Positions 1-12,560 are shown, counted from the first letter of the stretch. The stretch: DNA of 64,000 nucleotides from Xestospongia bergquistia (GCA_963965975.1 OZ014416.1:7502001-7566000); one strand, 5' to 3'. The notes: generated from the letters alone by a model not told the origin. Translations and numbers: made by a program.

Positions 1-3000
1 GGGTAAGTTATGTTATAGTTACTTATGAATTATTCCCTTTGAAATATGACATTTAATATTGTCTTCATTGATACCAGCCTCACTCATATCAAGACTGTCC
101 AATATTTTGATAACATGTTTTTAGCAAAGATGTTCCAAGAACAATAATCCAAAATAATTTTTTTGTCTGCACTGTATCAAACATAGCCTGTTGTTGTTAC
201 ATCAAAAAAATTCTTATTAATAGATCAATTTATTAATAGTCATGAATAATAATAGTAGTAGTAATCAAAAATCAACCTTTATTAACTCTACTTCACAATG
301 CTCTGTCAGTGAGTGTTACTCATAGATCAGTTTACACAAGATAAAATTTGTGCATAAATGTAATGTTAATTGCTATGTGGTAAAGTTACAATCATTGGTC
401 AAATTTAACATAGTAATACAATAACTATAGTTAGTGTAATTTTTGTATTTGAATAAATTTTTTCTCTTTTCTTTCTAGTCTAAAAAAACACCAGCACATT
501 ATGCAGCAAGGATGGGACATGTTGAGGCTCTAAAGTTATTAATTGAAGTGGGACAAGCTGATGTGAATGTTATAGATGAAGTAAGTCACATTACAGTTAC
601 TTAAGAATTGTTTCCTTTGAAGTATGATATTTTAATGTGGTATTTAAAATTAAACTTGTCTCATACTCAGACTGCTCATTACTTCAAATATAGTAAGAAA
701 TGTTTTTGACAATAAATGTTCAAAAGAATTTAAAATCATTCAGAGTTAAAAAAAAGTATTAAAGAAATTTAAATGACAAAACCCATCCCATAAGAACATT
801 TTAACTATGATACTTTTTGATAATACAATTAATTGATAATAAAGGACATACTTTTCTGGATTTTTACTTTGAGAATTGACAAATTCTTTAATTTTCTTTT
901 ATCTTTTTTTTTTTTATTTTCCTAAACTTCAATTTTCATTTGCAATGTGTCAAGCATAATCGATGACAACATGATCAATTAATTAATAGTCATGAATAAT
1001 ATTACTAATTAAAATTTAACATGTGTAATCAAAATTTAGTATATTAACCCTCCCACACATACACACATGTACATAATAACTTGTCTATGTTCTTGTAATT
1101 TACCTGTCTGTTTGCTGCTTCAAGTTTTTATAATGCATTCTACATTAGTTGGGGATTCTTAGGAGCTTCAAATATAATGAATAGATCACCAGCTTCAGGG
1201 GGAAGTACATTAACATGTAGACAAGGTATTTTGTCCATTTATATGTAAAACCATAGTTCACATGATCTATTGGACAAATAATAAATTTGGTCATAACTGA
1301 TTCTCTAAAAATTACATTGTGATTGTGACTTACATACGTTTTGTCTTAAGATTTTACATGTCAGTATTCCTTATCATTTTAGAATGTACAAATCTTTTTT
1401 GAAAGATTTAGTCTTTTCATATGACTATATATCAAAAACAATCTTAAAATTATTATAATCAAGTTAATCTGATTATTTGTTATCATATTACACATGAAAT
1501 ATATATTATTATTACTTATAACAATACAGTTGTTATTTATATATTTTCACTAATTTCAATTTAGGGTGGCAATAGTCTACTACATTTAGTCTGTGGAAGT
1601 GGCAGTGGAGAAGCCATACACTACCTTTTACATAACGTTCAGCTAAATCCAGATCATCTAGTAGCTCTAAACAATCGTCATCAAATGCCATTGGATTGTA
1701 TTCCACCAGATGTGCCTAAAAGATTTCGATTACTGAAGTTGTTTCAACCATTCAAACAATGTCACAGAGACTACCTCACAGAATCATATGCTAAGTTATT
1801 TCTCTGTGGAAAAAAAGAGGCTGGTAAAAGTTCATTAGCTGCTGTTATCTCTTATCGTGCTTATGATGGACCATATGGTTACTATGATCCAGATAAATGT
1901 GTTGAAGGTGTTGTATCACAAACCACTGGAATTGAGTACCACAGTGTTCGTAGTTTGGAAATAGGAAATGTTTTAATTTTTGATTTTGCTGGACATGCAG
2001 AATATTATAGTAGCCATGCTGCAGTACTGGAAACTCTCTTACTGAGGTCACCAGCTGTCTTTGCAATTTTAAGCAACCATACCGATGATGAGATGACAAT
2101 TAAGAAGGATTTGCTTTTCTGGTTTAACTTTGTTGAAAATGTAAGCACGAAGTTAATTAGCTCAAGTCAAGTACTTGTTCTTGGAAGTCATACTGATGAA
2201 CTGTCCAGTGAAAAAGACTTCCAGCCTTTTGTAAATGATATAGCAGATCTGGCTGTTCGTTTTCAGAATTACAAAGGGTTTTTCCCGATAGATTGTCATC
2301 GACCAGGAGGAAAAGGTGTTGAGATGTTTATGAAGAAATTAAGAGAGAGCTGTGAAGTTGTTGTGGACGAAAATGATAAGATGAGCTATCACTGCCACTG
2401 TCTTAATTCTTATCTTCAACAGTTGGAGGAGGTTGCTATTAGCCTAGATGAGCTATGTTCCAAATTAGTGGAACTAAATGAGCCTTGTCTTTTGACTGAT
2501 CGATCAATGGTGTTAGAATTTTTAACAATTCTTGGAAGCAAGGGTCTTATTTTGTTTCTGGCTAACACATTGGTGATTATTGACAAAAATGCTCTCTTAA
2601 CTGATGTAAATGGTGTCTTATTTAATAAAACCAGTGATCGTGAGCGTAAACCAGTTGCCAGTAATACTGGTATAATGCCTGTCTCTACTCTAGCTAACCT
2701 TTTTCCTAAATACAACACAGATATGCTGATTCGTTTCTTAACAAGTCTACAATTTTGTCATCAAATGGACTCTTTCACCGTTTCTAGTATAACTAACAAT
2801 GTACTATCTGATGACGTCCCTATTGGTAAAGATGAGAATTTTTTATTTTTTCCTGCACTTATTACAGAAGACAAACCCAATTCAATCTTTGAAACAAGTG
2901 ATGGGTTTGGTTGGTGTTTGTATTGTCCTAATCCATTTCAATTTCTATCTGTTCGCTTCCTTCACATTCTTTTGCTTCAATTAGCATATCAATATTCCCC

Positions 3001-6000
3001 TCCTTGTCGCCATAAAGTTGGTGACGTAGTTACAAATTCTACTACTGTAGAGCAGTGTAATCGTCATTGTACAGTCTGGAAGAATGGTATTTATTGGAAA
3101 CATATCACTGATGTATTAGTGGAAGTGACAGATAATAATAGATGTGTCACTGTATTTGTTTCCAATGACGAAGGAGTTGAAGGTCAAAAAATATGTTGCT
3201 CTGTTATAAAAGAGATTCTTTCACTTCAAAAGCAGTTTTGTCCTTGTAAAATTGATGAGTACATCATACCTTCTGGATCATTAGCTGACATTTGTAGCAA
3301 GGCCGTTTCTGAACGAATACTCTACAGAGTAAATGATGTAGCTCGAGGAATGTTAGTTAATGAGAAAATATTTGATCATAATCAAGTTCAAAACAGTCCA
3401 ATCAATGTCAAACACATTTCTCCACATGAGCCATACATCTCCCTTGCACCAGCAGTCATCCATGCCTTATTCTCTATTAGTAAAGCCAATCAAGTTATTC
3501 CAGAAAAATATCTTCAACACATTCGAGACGTTGCTCCCAGTATAATGTCATTTTATAATACATCCAAAGGTAGCACCTACTCAGATGTTGCCAGTCATCT
3601 CAATGACTATAGTTTTTTCATTGGACAAAATCCATTGGTAAGTTATAGTACTATATTAAACCTAATACATGTCTTCATTATTATATAATATATGAGCCTA
3701 TATATTTCCTATATGTGAGCACAGTTAATTATAAATTAATACATTATCCTTTTACTCATTATTTTAAGAGATATATTTTATTGAATTTAAGGTTCTCTCA
3801 AGTCCATGTTTAACACAAGATGAAATAATAGAAGTCTCAAAAGATCGCCTTCCATCTAGAAATATTTCAAGTATAAAAGGTGTGATATACATATCTGAAT
3901 ACATATCTAAGGACATTGTGTAGTAAATGATAGCTTTCTTATAATAGTTAGTGGGTATACATGTACATTGTTGTCACTAATGACTCTGATCTTTCTGATT
4001 TATTAGGAAAACATCCTGAGAAACCTGACCTCCTAAAACTAATGTCAGGTATTGCTTTTCAATGGTATATTATTGGTGAATGTCTTGGAATTCAATACAA
4101 ACATCTGGCCTCTTTGAAAAGCAAGACTTCAAGAGACATTGACAAACTTGCCGAAGTACTCCAAATTTGGATGGATACAATGCCTAAACCAGTCACTTGG
4201 AAGACAATTTTAGAGATAATAGAAAGTCCACCAATCGAAAGTAAATTTACTGTCATGGAGATGGAAAAGTTCTTAAAATGTGAGTGCTTATATAATCCTA
4301 GTAAATTAGGTAATTGTTCTTTGTTAATTTTTACATAACACAAGTTTGTGTGATAGCTATTAAAAGAAATTGATTAATAGTGATAGATTACTTATCATTG
4401 CCTTTGTAAACTAGTAATCATCATAGTTATTTAATGGTATTATTTATGTAGCCCAAACAAAGGGAAGTAGTGACATTTGTGATGATGATCTATTGGAGTT
4501 ATTGACCACTACTGGTAAGATATTAAAATATACTGGTTCACTATAGATCTTACACATAATTATATTGATGACTTAGCAACTACACTTAACTAAAATATTT
4601 TTCTATGACAAATGCATATATCTCAAATATATATATATACTATATCTAGTAATTGGTTTATTAATAAAACAATATATTTCTTTATACTAATAATTGTCTA
4701 CAACACTTTATGTTTAAATGTAGTTATTCAGATGACCATACTAAATTTAATAATTTTTTGTGGAATTAATCAATGAAAATTTATACTGTGTGATATGTAC
4801 AATATATCTTGTTAACAGCTTCTACACACCTTTGAATGTGAAAGAAAATTTGTGTATTTATCCCTACCTTGTTTCTTTCCTTTTTGGCATTGTCATCACT
4901 ACACCATCTTTTTTGGAAATATTTTTATTAATGTGTATATAGGGGATTTGTTATGCTATTCAAAATGTGTAAACTATGAATCTTATATATGGGTATGTTT
5001 GTTGCAATGGATGTTCGTTATTGTTTTGTGACTTTCAAAAGGGAACAAATAAATTAACCCATTGACTGCAAATACATGTCACAACTAATGAATTTAATTT
5101 GCTCTTTCTGTGAGTGCTGTACTAATTAGGTAGTGAATATCCTTTATTCTTATCATGACATCACAGTCTTACGTAAACCTTTTTTTTTGTTTAATCAATG
5201 ATATAATTTTTATTTATACTCAGCTCCTGCTAAACGTAAGGGATCTTTTTCCCATTCAATATCAAAGAAGCTCAAACAATCTGATAACACAGATAATGAT
5301 CAACTAGGTGGATTATTTAAAGTGTCACACACACACACTTGTTAAATTATAATATCTACATTTAGAGATAACTTTATAGATCATTTTAAATCACTCTTGT
5401 ATTTGGAGTTTTGATATGTTATGTCATCTGTTTTATAGAAACCAATCCAGGCTCTCTTAAACGCAAGCACAGTAGTAACTCAGGTAATGACAACAAATTA
5501 GTTGTAATAAATTAAACAAATTAAATGTAATATTTTTCTTGTATATACTATGTTTCTGACATTATAATATGAGGAATTTATTTTCAATTGATAACACAGA
5601 TAATGCTATATAATTATCTTAAATATAAACAAATATTTTAGCAATTATCTGTCTATTTTGGAAAGTAAAGGAAACTAATGTAGTTTAAGTATAATTTATT
5701 CATAACAAAGTGTTAGAGAATACATGTTGTATTTGATTTCTATATATCTAATATTTAACTTATTTGAATATAATTCATTTATTTTACACAATATTAGATG
5801 ATTTGCCTAAAACTAAGAAGTATGTTCAAGAACAACAAGAGAGTAATGTCAGAGGTATGTCATTATAAATACATGTGTGTGTAGATTTGAGTTAACTAAT
5901 GATGATAGTTAATTAGTTAATAATCTTAAAGAAAATTAAAAATATAGGGACACCTGTATCTTTAGTTATAATTTCAATGATTTAGTTTTTCATTGAGTTA

Positions 6001-8056
6001 AGGAATAGCTTACAAGTAATAGTTTATAATATAATAATAATGTTGCTTTAATAACTGCTACTGTTATATTAAAAATAATTAATACTTTCATTAATTGTCA
6101 TATATTGTTATTATAGGAGGTATAACACAAGCAGACAAGAACAGTGATGAGCAAACTGATGATGGTAAGTCCATATTACTAAACCTTTCTATAATTACAC
6201 AATGGTTTATGAATAATGTATACATTAGAGAAGTTCTTATTATATTTCAAACATACTTACAACAAACATATTTACTGCATTACTCTTATAATGTAATGAA
6301 TATATATTATATACTAATGTAAAGGATTTATTGAATTAAGTGTCACAGGAACAAGGCTTGATAAACAAGTATTAACTATACTAAGGTGTATAACTAGCTT
6401 CTACTATAGTAAATTACTGTAGTCTTTAAAAATTGCTGATTGGTCAGTAATTAGTTCCTCTTCTTAGAATAATTGTGTGATTAACTTATTCAACTTACAG
6501 TTGACAACTTCAATACATATTTGACACAAACATTTACTACAACATTTAGCTTATCCTATAATTGTCACTTTATTCTACTCAATATTCTATAGAACATGCT
6601 ATGGAATCAAGCACCGTTGATTCAAATGAACTCTATATCACTGACAACTTATCAATAGAACATCAGGTATGATTTATACACTTGTGTAGTAGATTGTATT
6701 AATTATAGTCATTAACAAATTTGATTTGTTAAAAGTGTTAAAGTATACATATAATTCAAAATGCCTGACATTATTATAAAGTCACTATAATAAATAAAAT
6801 TACTAATGGATAATTTTTAGCTATGATAGTAAGTTTTCTAGCTGAACTTTTAACACAGTGAAATTTAAAAACAAATCAAAGCTATAGAGACTATACTTGA
6901 TAATAAGCCAGTGTTATTAGCAACAATTCAATAATAACTCAGTAATTAGTCTTGTCAGCTGTAACATAAATAGTTTCTTTCAGTAATTAGGAGTTATTCT
7001 TGATAATCAGATCATTTGCTTTTTGTAAACTGTGTAGTCTCATTCCAGACACCCACTAGTTTAATGTCAGGAAGATTGTCTGATCTATTCAAAGGCAGAA
7101 TGAGAAATCTCAGTTGTTGAAGTGATGTGTTCCTGATAATACAAAAAGTGGTTTCTGGCATCTGGGCATTCAGCCACACCCATGAAACATTCTTTGTGGT
7201 TGTGGGTTCTTAGAAGTATTTTCTAATTTGACATTGATAGATTGAAAATAATTACTAAAAATTACATAGTAATTCCTCACCTCCAGTCTTATCAATAATA
7301 TAAACAATAGTTACATAATTAATATTGTGTATTATAAAACTACAATACTTTATACCTCATATATCATTTCTTATATCTTGTATCCAATAGCAACATTCTA
7401 CTAATGAACTATCAAGTGAACACAATGCATATACTCTCCCTAGAAATACTACACAACAAGGTAATATAAGACACCTAAATAATAAACACTACATATAATG
7501 TATGTGATGATTTTAATTGTGTTTATATAGAGTTATTTTATAGTCTATATTGTTATAGTTGATATAAGTAGTTTATATATGTTGATAAGTAGACTATTTA
7601 GAGTTATGTTTGATTACTGAGATCATGAGAAATTAAGATATATTAAATAACTACTTCTCTTCTACATTGTTTACTACCTGCTCTTTAAATCAGTTATATT
7701 TCCTTTTATTATTACATTGTGTAGACACTATTGATCCATCAGAAATATTTCTGGATTATTTTGCTGATATTTGTGATGCCATTGAAGTTAAACCACTTTC
7801 TATTGTTAATCGGCTCTATACTGCTAGATTTATATCATTAAATTTTAAAAAAGATGTAGAAAGTATGAGTGGTGATAATTATGACAAAGCAAATAAAGTA
7901 GTTAATGAGCTACAACAACAGGTTGAAGAAAAAGGAATTGAGTTTTTAAAAGCTGTTTGTGACTTCCTTCTAAAGCAGAACCATGAGTTAAAAGTCATTG
8001 GAACAAGAATGAAAAGTCAACTAGAAAGTGAGACATTTTATTATACAATACTATAA
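1..8056 (+). CDS. Gene A: ankyrin - Roc/COR GTPase - Death - CARD-like protein (5' end outside window)
   Basis: Exons I infer: up to 2, 479-580, 1565-3637, 3792-3879, 4007-4279, 4452-4514, 5224-5307, 5439-5483, 5798-5854, 6117-6164, 6593-6666, 7391-7460, 7725-8056 (stop TAA 8054-8056). All junctions have AG/GT and phases fit: 0 through the GTPase exon, then mostly 1. From 479 on this encodes about 1,102 residues without a stop. Order: ankyrin repeats, Roc GTPase, COR-like region, death domain, basic/hydrophilic linker, CARD-like domain. The family resembles the ROCO/DAPK architecture without the kinase. A cytosolic signalling scaffold is likely, by analogy only. The death-domain exon could instead end at 4309, which is also in phase. 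Promoter and start codon lie upstream of the window. The gene is mosaic: B-like before about 2905, C-like to about 4700, B-like after about 5200. Confidence 0.8.
479..580 (+). CDS. Gene A ankyrin-repeat exon
   Basis: A 34-codon exon, phase 0 at both ends, with acceptor TTCTAG and donor GTAAGT. It contains TPAHYAA, then GH, an LKLLIE helix and ADVNV, which is the ankyrin pattern (TPLHxAA...GH...VxxLLxxGADVN). Bases 1-2 followed by GTAAGT at 3 look like the end of a preceding exon of the same kind, since the following intron resembles the intron after 580. Near-identical exons occur at 25770-25871 (gene B), 53520-53615 (gene C) and 63406-63507 (fourth copy), always as the last short ankyrin exon before the GTPase exon. 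Confidence 0.8.
581..1564 (+). other. Gene A intron before GTPase exon
   Basis: Matches the introns at 25872-26545 and 53616-54671. No other feature seen. Confidence 0.5.
1565..3637 (+). CDS. Gene A exon: last ankyrin repeat, Roc GTPase, COR-like region
   Basis: One 691-codon open exon. The first ~40 codons are an ankyrin unit (LLHLVCGSGSGEAIHYLL). The Roc GTPase follows: P-loop GKKEAGKS at 1808-1831, switch-II motif DFAGH at 1982-1996, and G4-like SHTD at 2186-2197. The last resembles the THxD seen in ROCO proteins such as LRRK2 rather than the Ras NKxD. Downstream, WKNGIYW followed by VEVTDNNRCVTVFV matches the second half of COR domains as in DAPK-type ROCO proteins. The exon ends GQNPL at a GTAAGT donor, phase 0. 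By family, Roc-COR is a dimerising GTP/GDP switch that controls the flanking domains. Catalysis is unproven. I did not place the boundary between the two COR halves. Confidence 0.85.
4007..4279 (+). CDS. Gene A death-domain exon
   Basis: This exon follows a short joining exon (3792-3879) and encodes about 91 residues: DLLKLMSGIAFQWYIIGECL, then LGIQYKHLASL, a helix DIDKLAEVLQIWMDT, and TWKTILEIIE. The W...G..LGI...L, then KL..VL..W and TW..+L spacing is the classical death-domain pattern. Family knowledge says such domains form homotypic contacts with other death domains in apoptotic or NF-kB-type signalling. Two donors are in phase, GTGAGT at 4280 and GTAATT at 4310. I prefer 4280 because its equivalent is the only one that keeps frame in gene C. 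Confidence 0.8.
4452..7460 (+). CDS. Gene A linker exons (hydrophilic, basic clusters)
   Basis: Eight short exons: 4452-4514, 5224-5307, 5439-5483, 5798-5854, 6117-6164, 6593-6666, 7391-7460, plus the phase-0 junction at 6666/7391. All others join in phase 1, so any could be skipped without breaking frame. They encode Ser/Thr/Asp/Gln-rich sequence. The 5224 exon carries KRK and KKLK about ten residues apart (APAKRKGSFSHSISKKLK), a candidate bipartite nuclear localisation signal. The next exon has KRKH. The rest, such as QESNVR, SIEHQ and NELSSEH, has no domain I recognise. Equivalents exist in B and C with a different order and number. Confidence 0.65.
6667..7390 (+). repeat. Intron with a block shared by four family introns
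   Basis: About 7020-7210 (CTGTGTAGTCTCATTCC ... TTCTGGCATCTGGGCAT ... GCCACACCCATGAA) recurs at 29755-29970, 32280-32470 and 61345-61545, always between an EHQ exon and an NELSSEH exon. It was duplicated with those exons. Confidence 0.6.
7725..8056 (+). CDS. Gene A terminal CARD-like exon
   Basis: This encodes about 110 residues ending ...SQLESETFYYTIL stop. The predicted helices are FLDYFADICDAI, KPLSIVNRLYTARFIS, FKKDVESM, YDKANKVVNELQQQVEEKG, IEFLKAVCDFLLKQN and HELKVIGTRMKSQLE. Six short amphipathic helices with V..L....IS, KA..+++.+, and G..F+...C..L match the CARD subclass of the death fold. A DED or other death-fold type cannot be excluded by eye. The acceptor is GTGTAG. A GT donor (GTGAGA at 8028) near the end could remove the last nine codons and the stop. 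Confidence 0.7.
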
Positions 8057-8179
8057 TATATTAGATAATTAATATTTGTATAACTGGGTCTTTAAAAATG
8101 TTATAATTGAGTAATCTACTATATATAACAAATTTCTTTACTCTTCATGTACTGCAGGTTAACTCCACCTACTTAGTAT

Positions 8180-8315
8180 CAAGTAATCTGCTTTTTATAT
8201 TTACAGCTTATATTTTATATATTTTTTATATTTTGGTGCTTTTCACATTTGCTGCTTTGTATATTTACTGCTTTTTATTATTTGCTGCTATTTATATTTA
8301 CTGCTTCATATATTT
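8180..8315. repeat. TTTGCTGC-type degenerate repeat
   Basis: Short runs of TATATTTACTGCTTTTTATT and TTTGCTGCTATTTATATT alternate. The equivalent place after gene C (62586-62865) holds a longer version, so copy number has changed since the duplication. Confidence 0.6.
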
Positions 8316-8445
8316 CCTTTGTATGACTATGTTAGTAAATATTTTAAAGTTATTGAGTCTGATCTAGATCTTATTTTTCATGTTATTGCTGCTGCTATTT
8401 TTTAAATTGTTTATTGTTACATGAAAAATTAATATAGTTCTTTGT

Positions 8446-8484
8446 TATGTGTTATTGTGTATTGTTAATACACAATAACACATA
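8446..8484. repeat. Perfect 18-bp inverted repeat, 3-nt loop
   Basis: TATGTGTTATTGTGTATT (8446-8463) is the exact reverse complement of 8467-8484, with GTT between. The matching place after gene C (about 62985) lacks it. The left arm and flank (8433-8469) recur on the minus strand at 39332-39368 with one mismatch. Confidence 0.75.
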
Positions 8485-10510
8485 TTATAACAACAATATA
8501 AAATGTGAAATAATCCACAAATACATAACTACAATATTTTATAATATGATATTCAGCATCATTCAGTAATTATATATCTATAACATATTACTAACAGCAA
8601 TGAGTATAGTGTCTTCATTGATGAGTAGATTGATCTACAGGGTGTTTGAAGAGTTGAACTAGTTGATCAAGATTATCTTGTATATTCTACAAATGTAGCA
8701 TAAAACAATAATGTAGAATACTTCATTTGAAGCTCCATCTATTTTATAATTAAGACCTCAATGAGGAAATATTGAGGTCAGGTGTGATTATAGTGATAAG
8801 GTATATTACATAGAAAGACTTACTTTGAATTATTGACCTTCAAAACTATTATTAATATTTGGAATGGTCACATTAAGGGGATAATGAAATATCATTATTG
8901 AAAATACTTTACTTATAAGGTTAAATGAAATAACAAAAGTAACAATCATTAGCTTCTTGTACCACTTAATATCATAACTTGTTGAAATTAAAGTACCATA
9001 TAAATTATCAGATCTTATGTTCCTTATTGTTATTCCAAATTATTTCTGTTAAAATTCCCTTATATTCATTACTATTGAATTTTAGAGTTACATCTGTTTA
9101 TAAGCAGGAAGAAGATGAAGACAGGATATCTTTTCACTACATAGGGTACATGCATTATAAAAAGAAGTACTCCGTCTTTAGTTGTTGTAGTTCAAGCATG
9201 ATTTGACTTATATGTTAATTTATATTAATATAATATGATGATTATTTTCTATACAATATATAAATATACATATTTGTATATGTTGAAATAAACATTTTTT
9301 AATACTTTCATTAATTGTGCTTATAGATTATAAAATTGCACATGTATGCTGAAACATACTAATGTAAAAACTATCTCATTAATTAAAAATGTTCAAAAAA
9401 CTAAAGTACAAGGAACTGCTGAGTAGAAAGAAAGAAAATAAAATAATTATCATCAAAAATATCTAACAAGTTATCATGAGGAGGATCAGTGAATATCTGT
9501 TTTATCTCACACCTGTTCCCTCATAAATATGGAGACAATATACACAAATATATTATAAGAGTGATAACACGTTCACAGTATTCATAAATATGATAGAGAA
9601 AATATAAATGTACAGGAAATAAAATGATTATATAAAAAAGATACCTGTTACTAGAGCTATCTCTGAGAGCAAGTGACAAAATTTTACAATATAGTTTTTG
9701 TTAGTTCTGGCATGTAAAATCTAACGAAAAATTTAGTCTCATAATGTGACAATTACACACATGTACAGTGGAACCTATCATAAAGGACAATTAATTTAGA
9801 ATATATAACCAGTATTATTGATATTCTATCTAACTTGTACTATTAACATGTATTATTTACCTGTCTAACATAGTGACAATTACAATTGATAACAATAACA
9901 GGTAGACCCAATGTAATCTTAATGGGAAAGGATGATAATGTTCTAATAATGTCACATGTCCACTGGTTTATTGACTGTTTGAAAAAGCCATTGCAGTATC
10001 CCAGAGAGAAATATCTTAAGATAAAAGGATCAAATAATAATGTATGTCAATAATTTGATAGAGTGATGATGGATAGAAAAGTTATAGTCAATAGATGAAT
10101 TGAGATTAACAGTGAATGAATAGATATTGTAAATGACTATGTTAGACATTAGATAGATGTATTAATAGATAATACCTACCTGTCAATACTCCATATCTAA
10201 TTATTGTAGTAGTTCAAATAAACACATGAACAGTCTATACTAATATACAGTAAGTAACACATAGTAACAGAAGAACTTACTAAGGCAAACTTTAAGTTGT
10301 CATCTCCTCCATTGAATGGACTATCAATGTCTTCATGTCTGCCTTCTTTTTATGTTAAACTAATAAAACCTCCAGTACCTTAAATTATAATATTAAACTA
10401 AATGTATTAATATGTCATTGGGAATGAATATTAAACAAAATAGTTATGTGTCATTCATTATACATACCTGGTTGTTGTTAGTAAATGATAAGAACTTCAG
10501 TTAATTTTTC

Positions 10511-11226
10511 TTATTCTGTCTCATCTGAATTACTTTGTTGATTAGCAATAATGACAGGACCTACTCTAATTACCTCCTCATCCACTATTAACATTTGATC
10601 TGGAGTTATAACAATACATAATAACAGATAAAAACATTCCAATTAATTATCTCTAAGATTCATTCAAATGTATGTTTACATTTATAATTGTCTAGAAAGA
10701 CATACAATTTCCTTATAATAAAATACTCTGTCATACTGTGTGAATATATATAAATTAATGTACTAATAAGGTCACATTGAGATTGTGATATTATATCAGG
10801 AGTTTGATTGGATGTTATGTCAGGAGTTGACCCAGTCCTTACTTCAGAAGTCACTTCATCTTGACTAGCTACTATCTGAACTCACGGCTGCTCTGTAAAT
10901 ACTTATCTACTGAATTGTCGTTTATTTCTCCTCTTTTGTCTTTCTCTTTGTGGTCTTTCCTTCCTCTCAGATATCTCACTACATTCATTTACTTCTACAA
11001 AAGTTGTCTGATTTTGAAGACTCCTCTCTTCATATGGGAACTCTTGTGTACCTAAACCAATAAATAAAGGAGATATTGAGAATGTAATAGGATTGAGCTG
11101 AACTCGTAATACATTCAAGTAAGACTTATCTATCTGGTTCATTGGAGAAGCAGTTGTGACATCTAATTCTACAGAAAAAGTTATATACTTTTGATAAAAT
11201 TGACTATTACTCAGTAATTGATACAC
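10511..11226 (-). CDS. Possible minus-strand gene exons, unknown product
   Basis: The best piece is 10599 down to 10511: acceptor ACTCCAG, then an open frame reading QMLIVDEEVIRVGPVII... to a stop, as a last exon would. Upstream on the same strand, an open stretch (about 11050-10912) with acceptor TTGGTTTAG encodes a charged tail (RKERPQRERQKRRNKRQ), and another (11170 downward) has a clean TTTTTCTGTAG acceptor. A third block near 10860-10785 reads DEVTSEVRTGSTPDITSNQ. Donors are weak and I cannot join all pieces in one phase. No domain is recognised. It could be a decayed gene or chance open frames. Confidence 0.25.
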
Positions 11227-11649
11227 ATACTTTAATGTGTCATTATAATTAATATTATGTAGTGGATGTTAGGAAGTCCATACTTTGTCATTTTATGTGA
11301 CCTGGACAAGTTCAAAATATGGATATACTCAGTAGGTACAGCTGCTTTTATACTTGAGTGGGTGTGTCAGATCACTAGTATTGTAATAATTTTTATTGCA
11401 TACAAATATAGTTACTCTGAGTGTCTTCATTTCCATAGTCATTTCTTTTAGTTTTCTTTTTTATTCTCTTTTTTGTCATATCCATTGGTAATGGTTCCAA
11501 TTACTGTGGGATAAACTTTGTTGGTGAGGATTAATTAGGAAAAGTATCCATAGCAATTAATTAGTAGGTGTGACGAAACTATTTTGAATCCATTTTTGAA
11601 CCGACAGTCGTCCTTATTTTCGCTGGATGTGCTTGGAACATGGTGACTG

Positions 11650-12190
11650 AGAAAGAAGGAGCTCTCTTAAGAGATTCAAATGCTGAAAAAAACATAAAAT
11701 TGGCTGAAAATTTATAAGAAAAGTATGAGAGTTTAACTAGACTAACAAAGCGATATTATAATTACTTTATATTAAATTTGTTTTATTTTCAGGTCTACTA
11801 TTTTTGATAGTGTAATCATGAATACTACTGCCTTATTGGTCATTATTTGAGTTGTGTATTTAAATTTAAGTTGTCAATCACAGTATATGACTTAATGTTG
11901 TATAATTGGATGGACCCATCAACCAAACAGATAGGAGGAGTTATTGAAAACATTATATGTAGTAGATGATATGGAAGTGATGTGGAGTTATATAGTTTAG
12001 GAAATAATACATTAAAAATAGATTAAAAGATAAATGAGTTGGGAACACAAATTGCTGTGCTTGCACATGTAGTAATTAATGACAAATAAGTATTTGTTAG
12101 TAAGGATGGATAGATTATAAATGGACAGCATGATTTTATATAAATGGAAAGATATTAATTATAGATGAATAGTTGTCACAAATATACAGA
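11650..12190. other. Intergenic, nothing recognised
   Basis: AT-rich sequence without a convincing exon on either strand. An ATG in good context lies on the minus strand near 11640 (CACCATG) and might begin the minus-strand candidate, but I cannot link it. Confidence 0.3.
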
Positions 12191-12560
12191 CTAATCTATC
12201 ACTACTACTGTACGTAATTAGACCCCTGTATGTCCCATATATAAGTAAACCTTCTGTATATGTCATACTTAATTAGACCCTCTGTATACCCCTATACATA
12301 AGTTAACCCCAGTATATTTAATTAGACCCTCCGTGTGCCCCCATACATAGGTAAATCCTCTGTATACCCCTTACTTAATTAGACCCCCTGTATGCTCCTA
12401 TACATAGGGCAACCCCCTGTATATCCCATATTTAATTAGACCCTCTGTGTGCCCCCATACATAGGTAAATCCCCTGTATGTCCCATACTTAATTAGACAA
12501 TTAGACCCCCTAATATAAGGATACATAAAGACATCCCTTTGTATATCCCCCTACATATAA
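12190..12560. repeat. Minisatellite, unit roughly 55-65 bp
   Basis: About five to six imperfect units contain TTAATTAGACCC, then CTGTATACCCC or CTGTGTGCCCCC, then ATACATAGGTAAA. The unit is C-rich against AT-rich surroundings. Unit lengths vary, so the boundary is approximate. Confidence 0.75.

Larger units (their letters stand above)
8057..10470. other. Gene A 3' flank; no gene recognised
   Basis: The first ~700 bp (to about 8770) matches the sequence after gene C (62451-63258), so it belongs to the duplicated unit. It holds a T-rich repeat (8180-8315) and an 18-bp stem hairpin (8446-8484). AATAAA at 9287-9292 is the first clear polyadenylation signal I see. From 9300 to 10470 I see only AT-rich non-coding sequence. 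Confidence 0.5.

Noticed and set aside
2416..2718. Minus-strand 100-codon open frame, also present at 27403-27705
   Set aside because: Antisense shadow of the conserved GTPase exon; it is kept only because the sense strand is.
4760..4942. 60-codon open frame within the gene A intron
   Set aside because: No splice sites in phase with the neighbours and no counterpart in gene C.
10511..11226. Complete minus-strand gene
   Set aside because: Pieces have good acceptors but donors are weak and phases do not join; listed only as low-confidence exons.
11266..11451. 61-codon membrane-like open frame
   Set aside because: Short, AT-rich, no conserved relative; probably chance.
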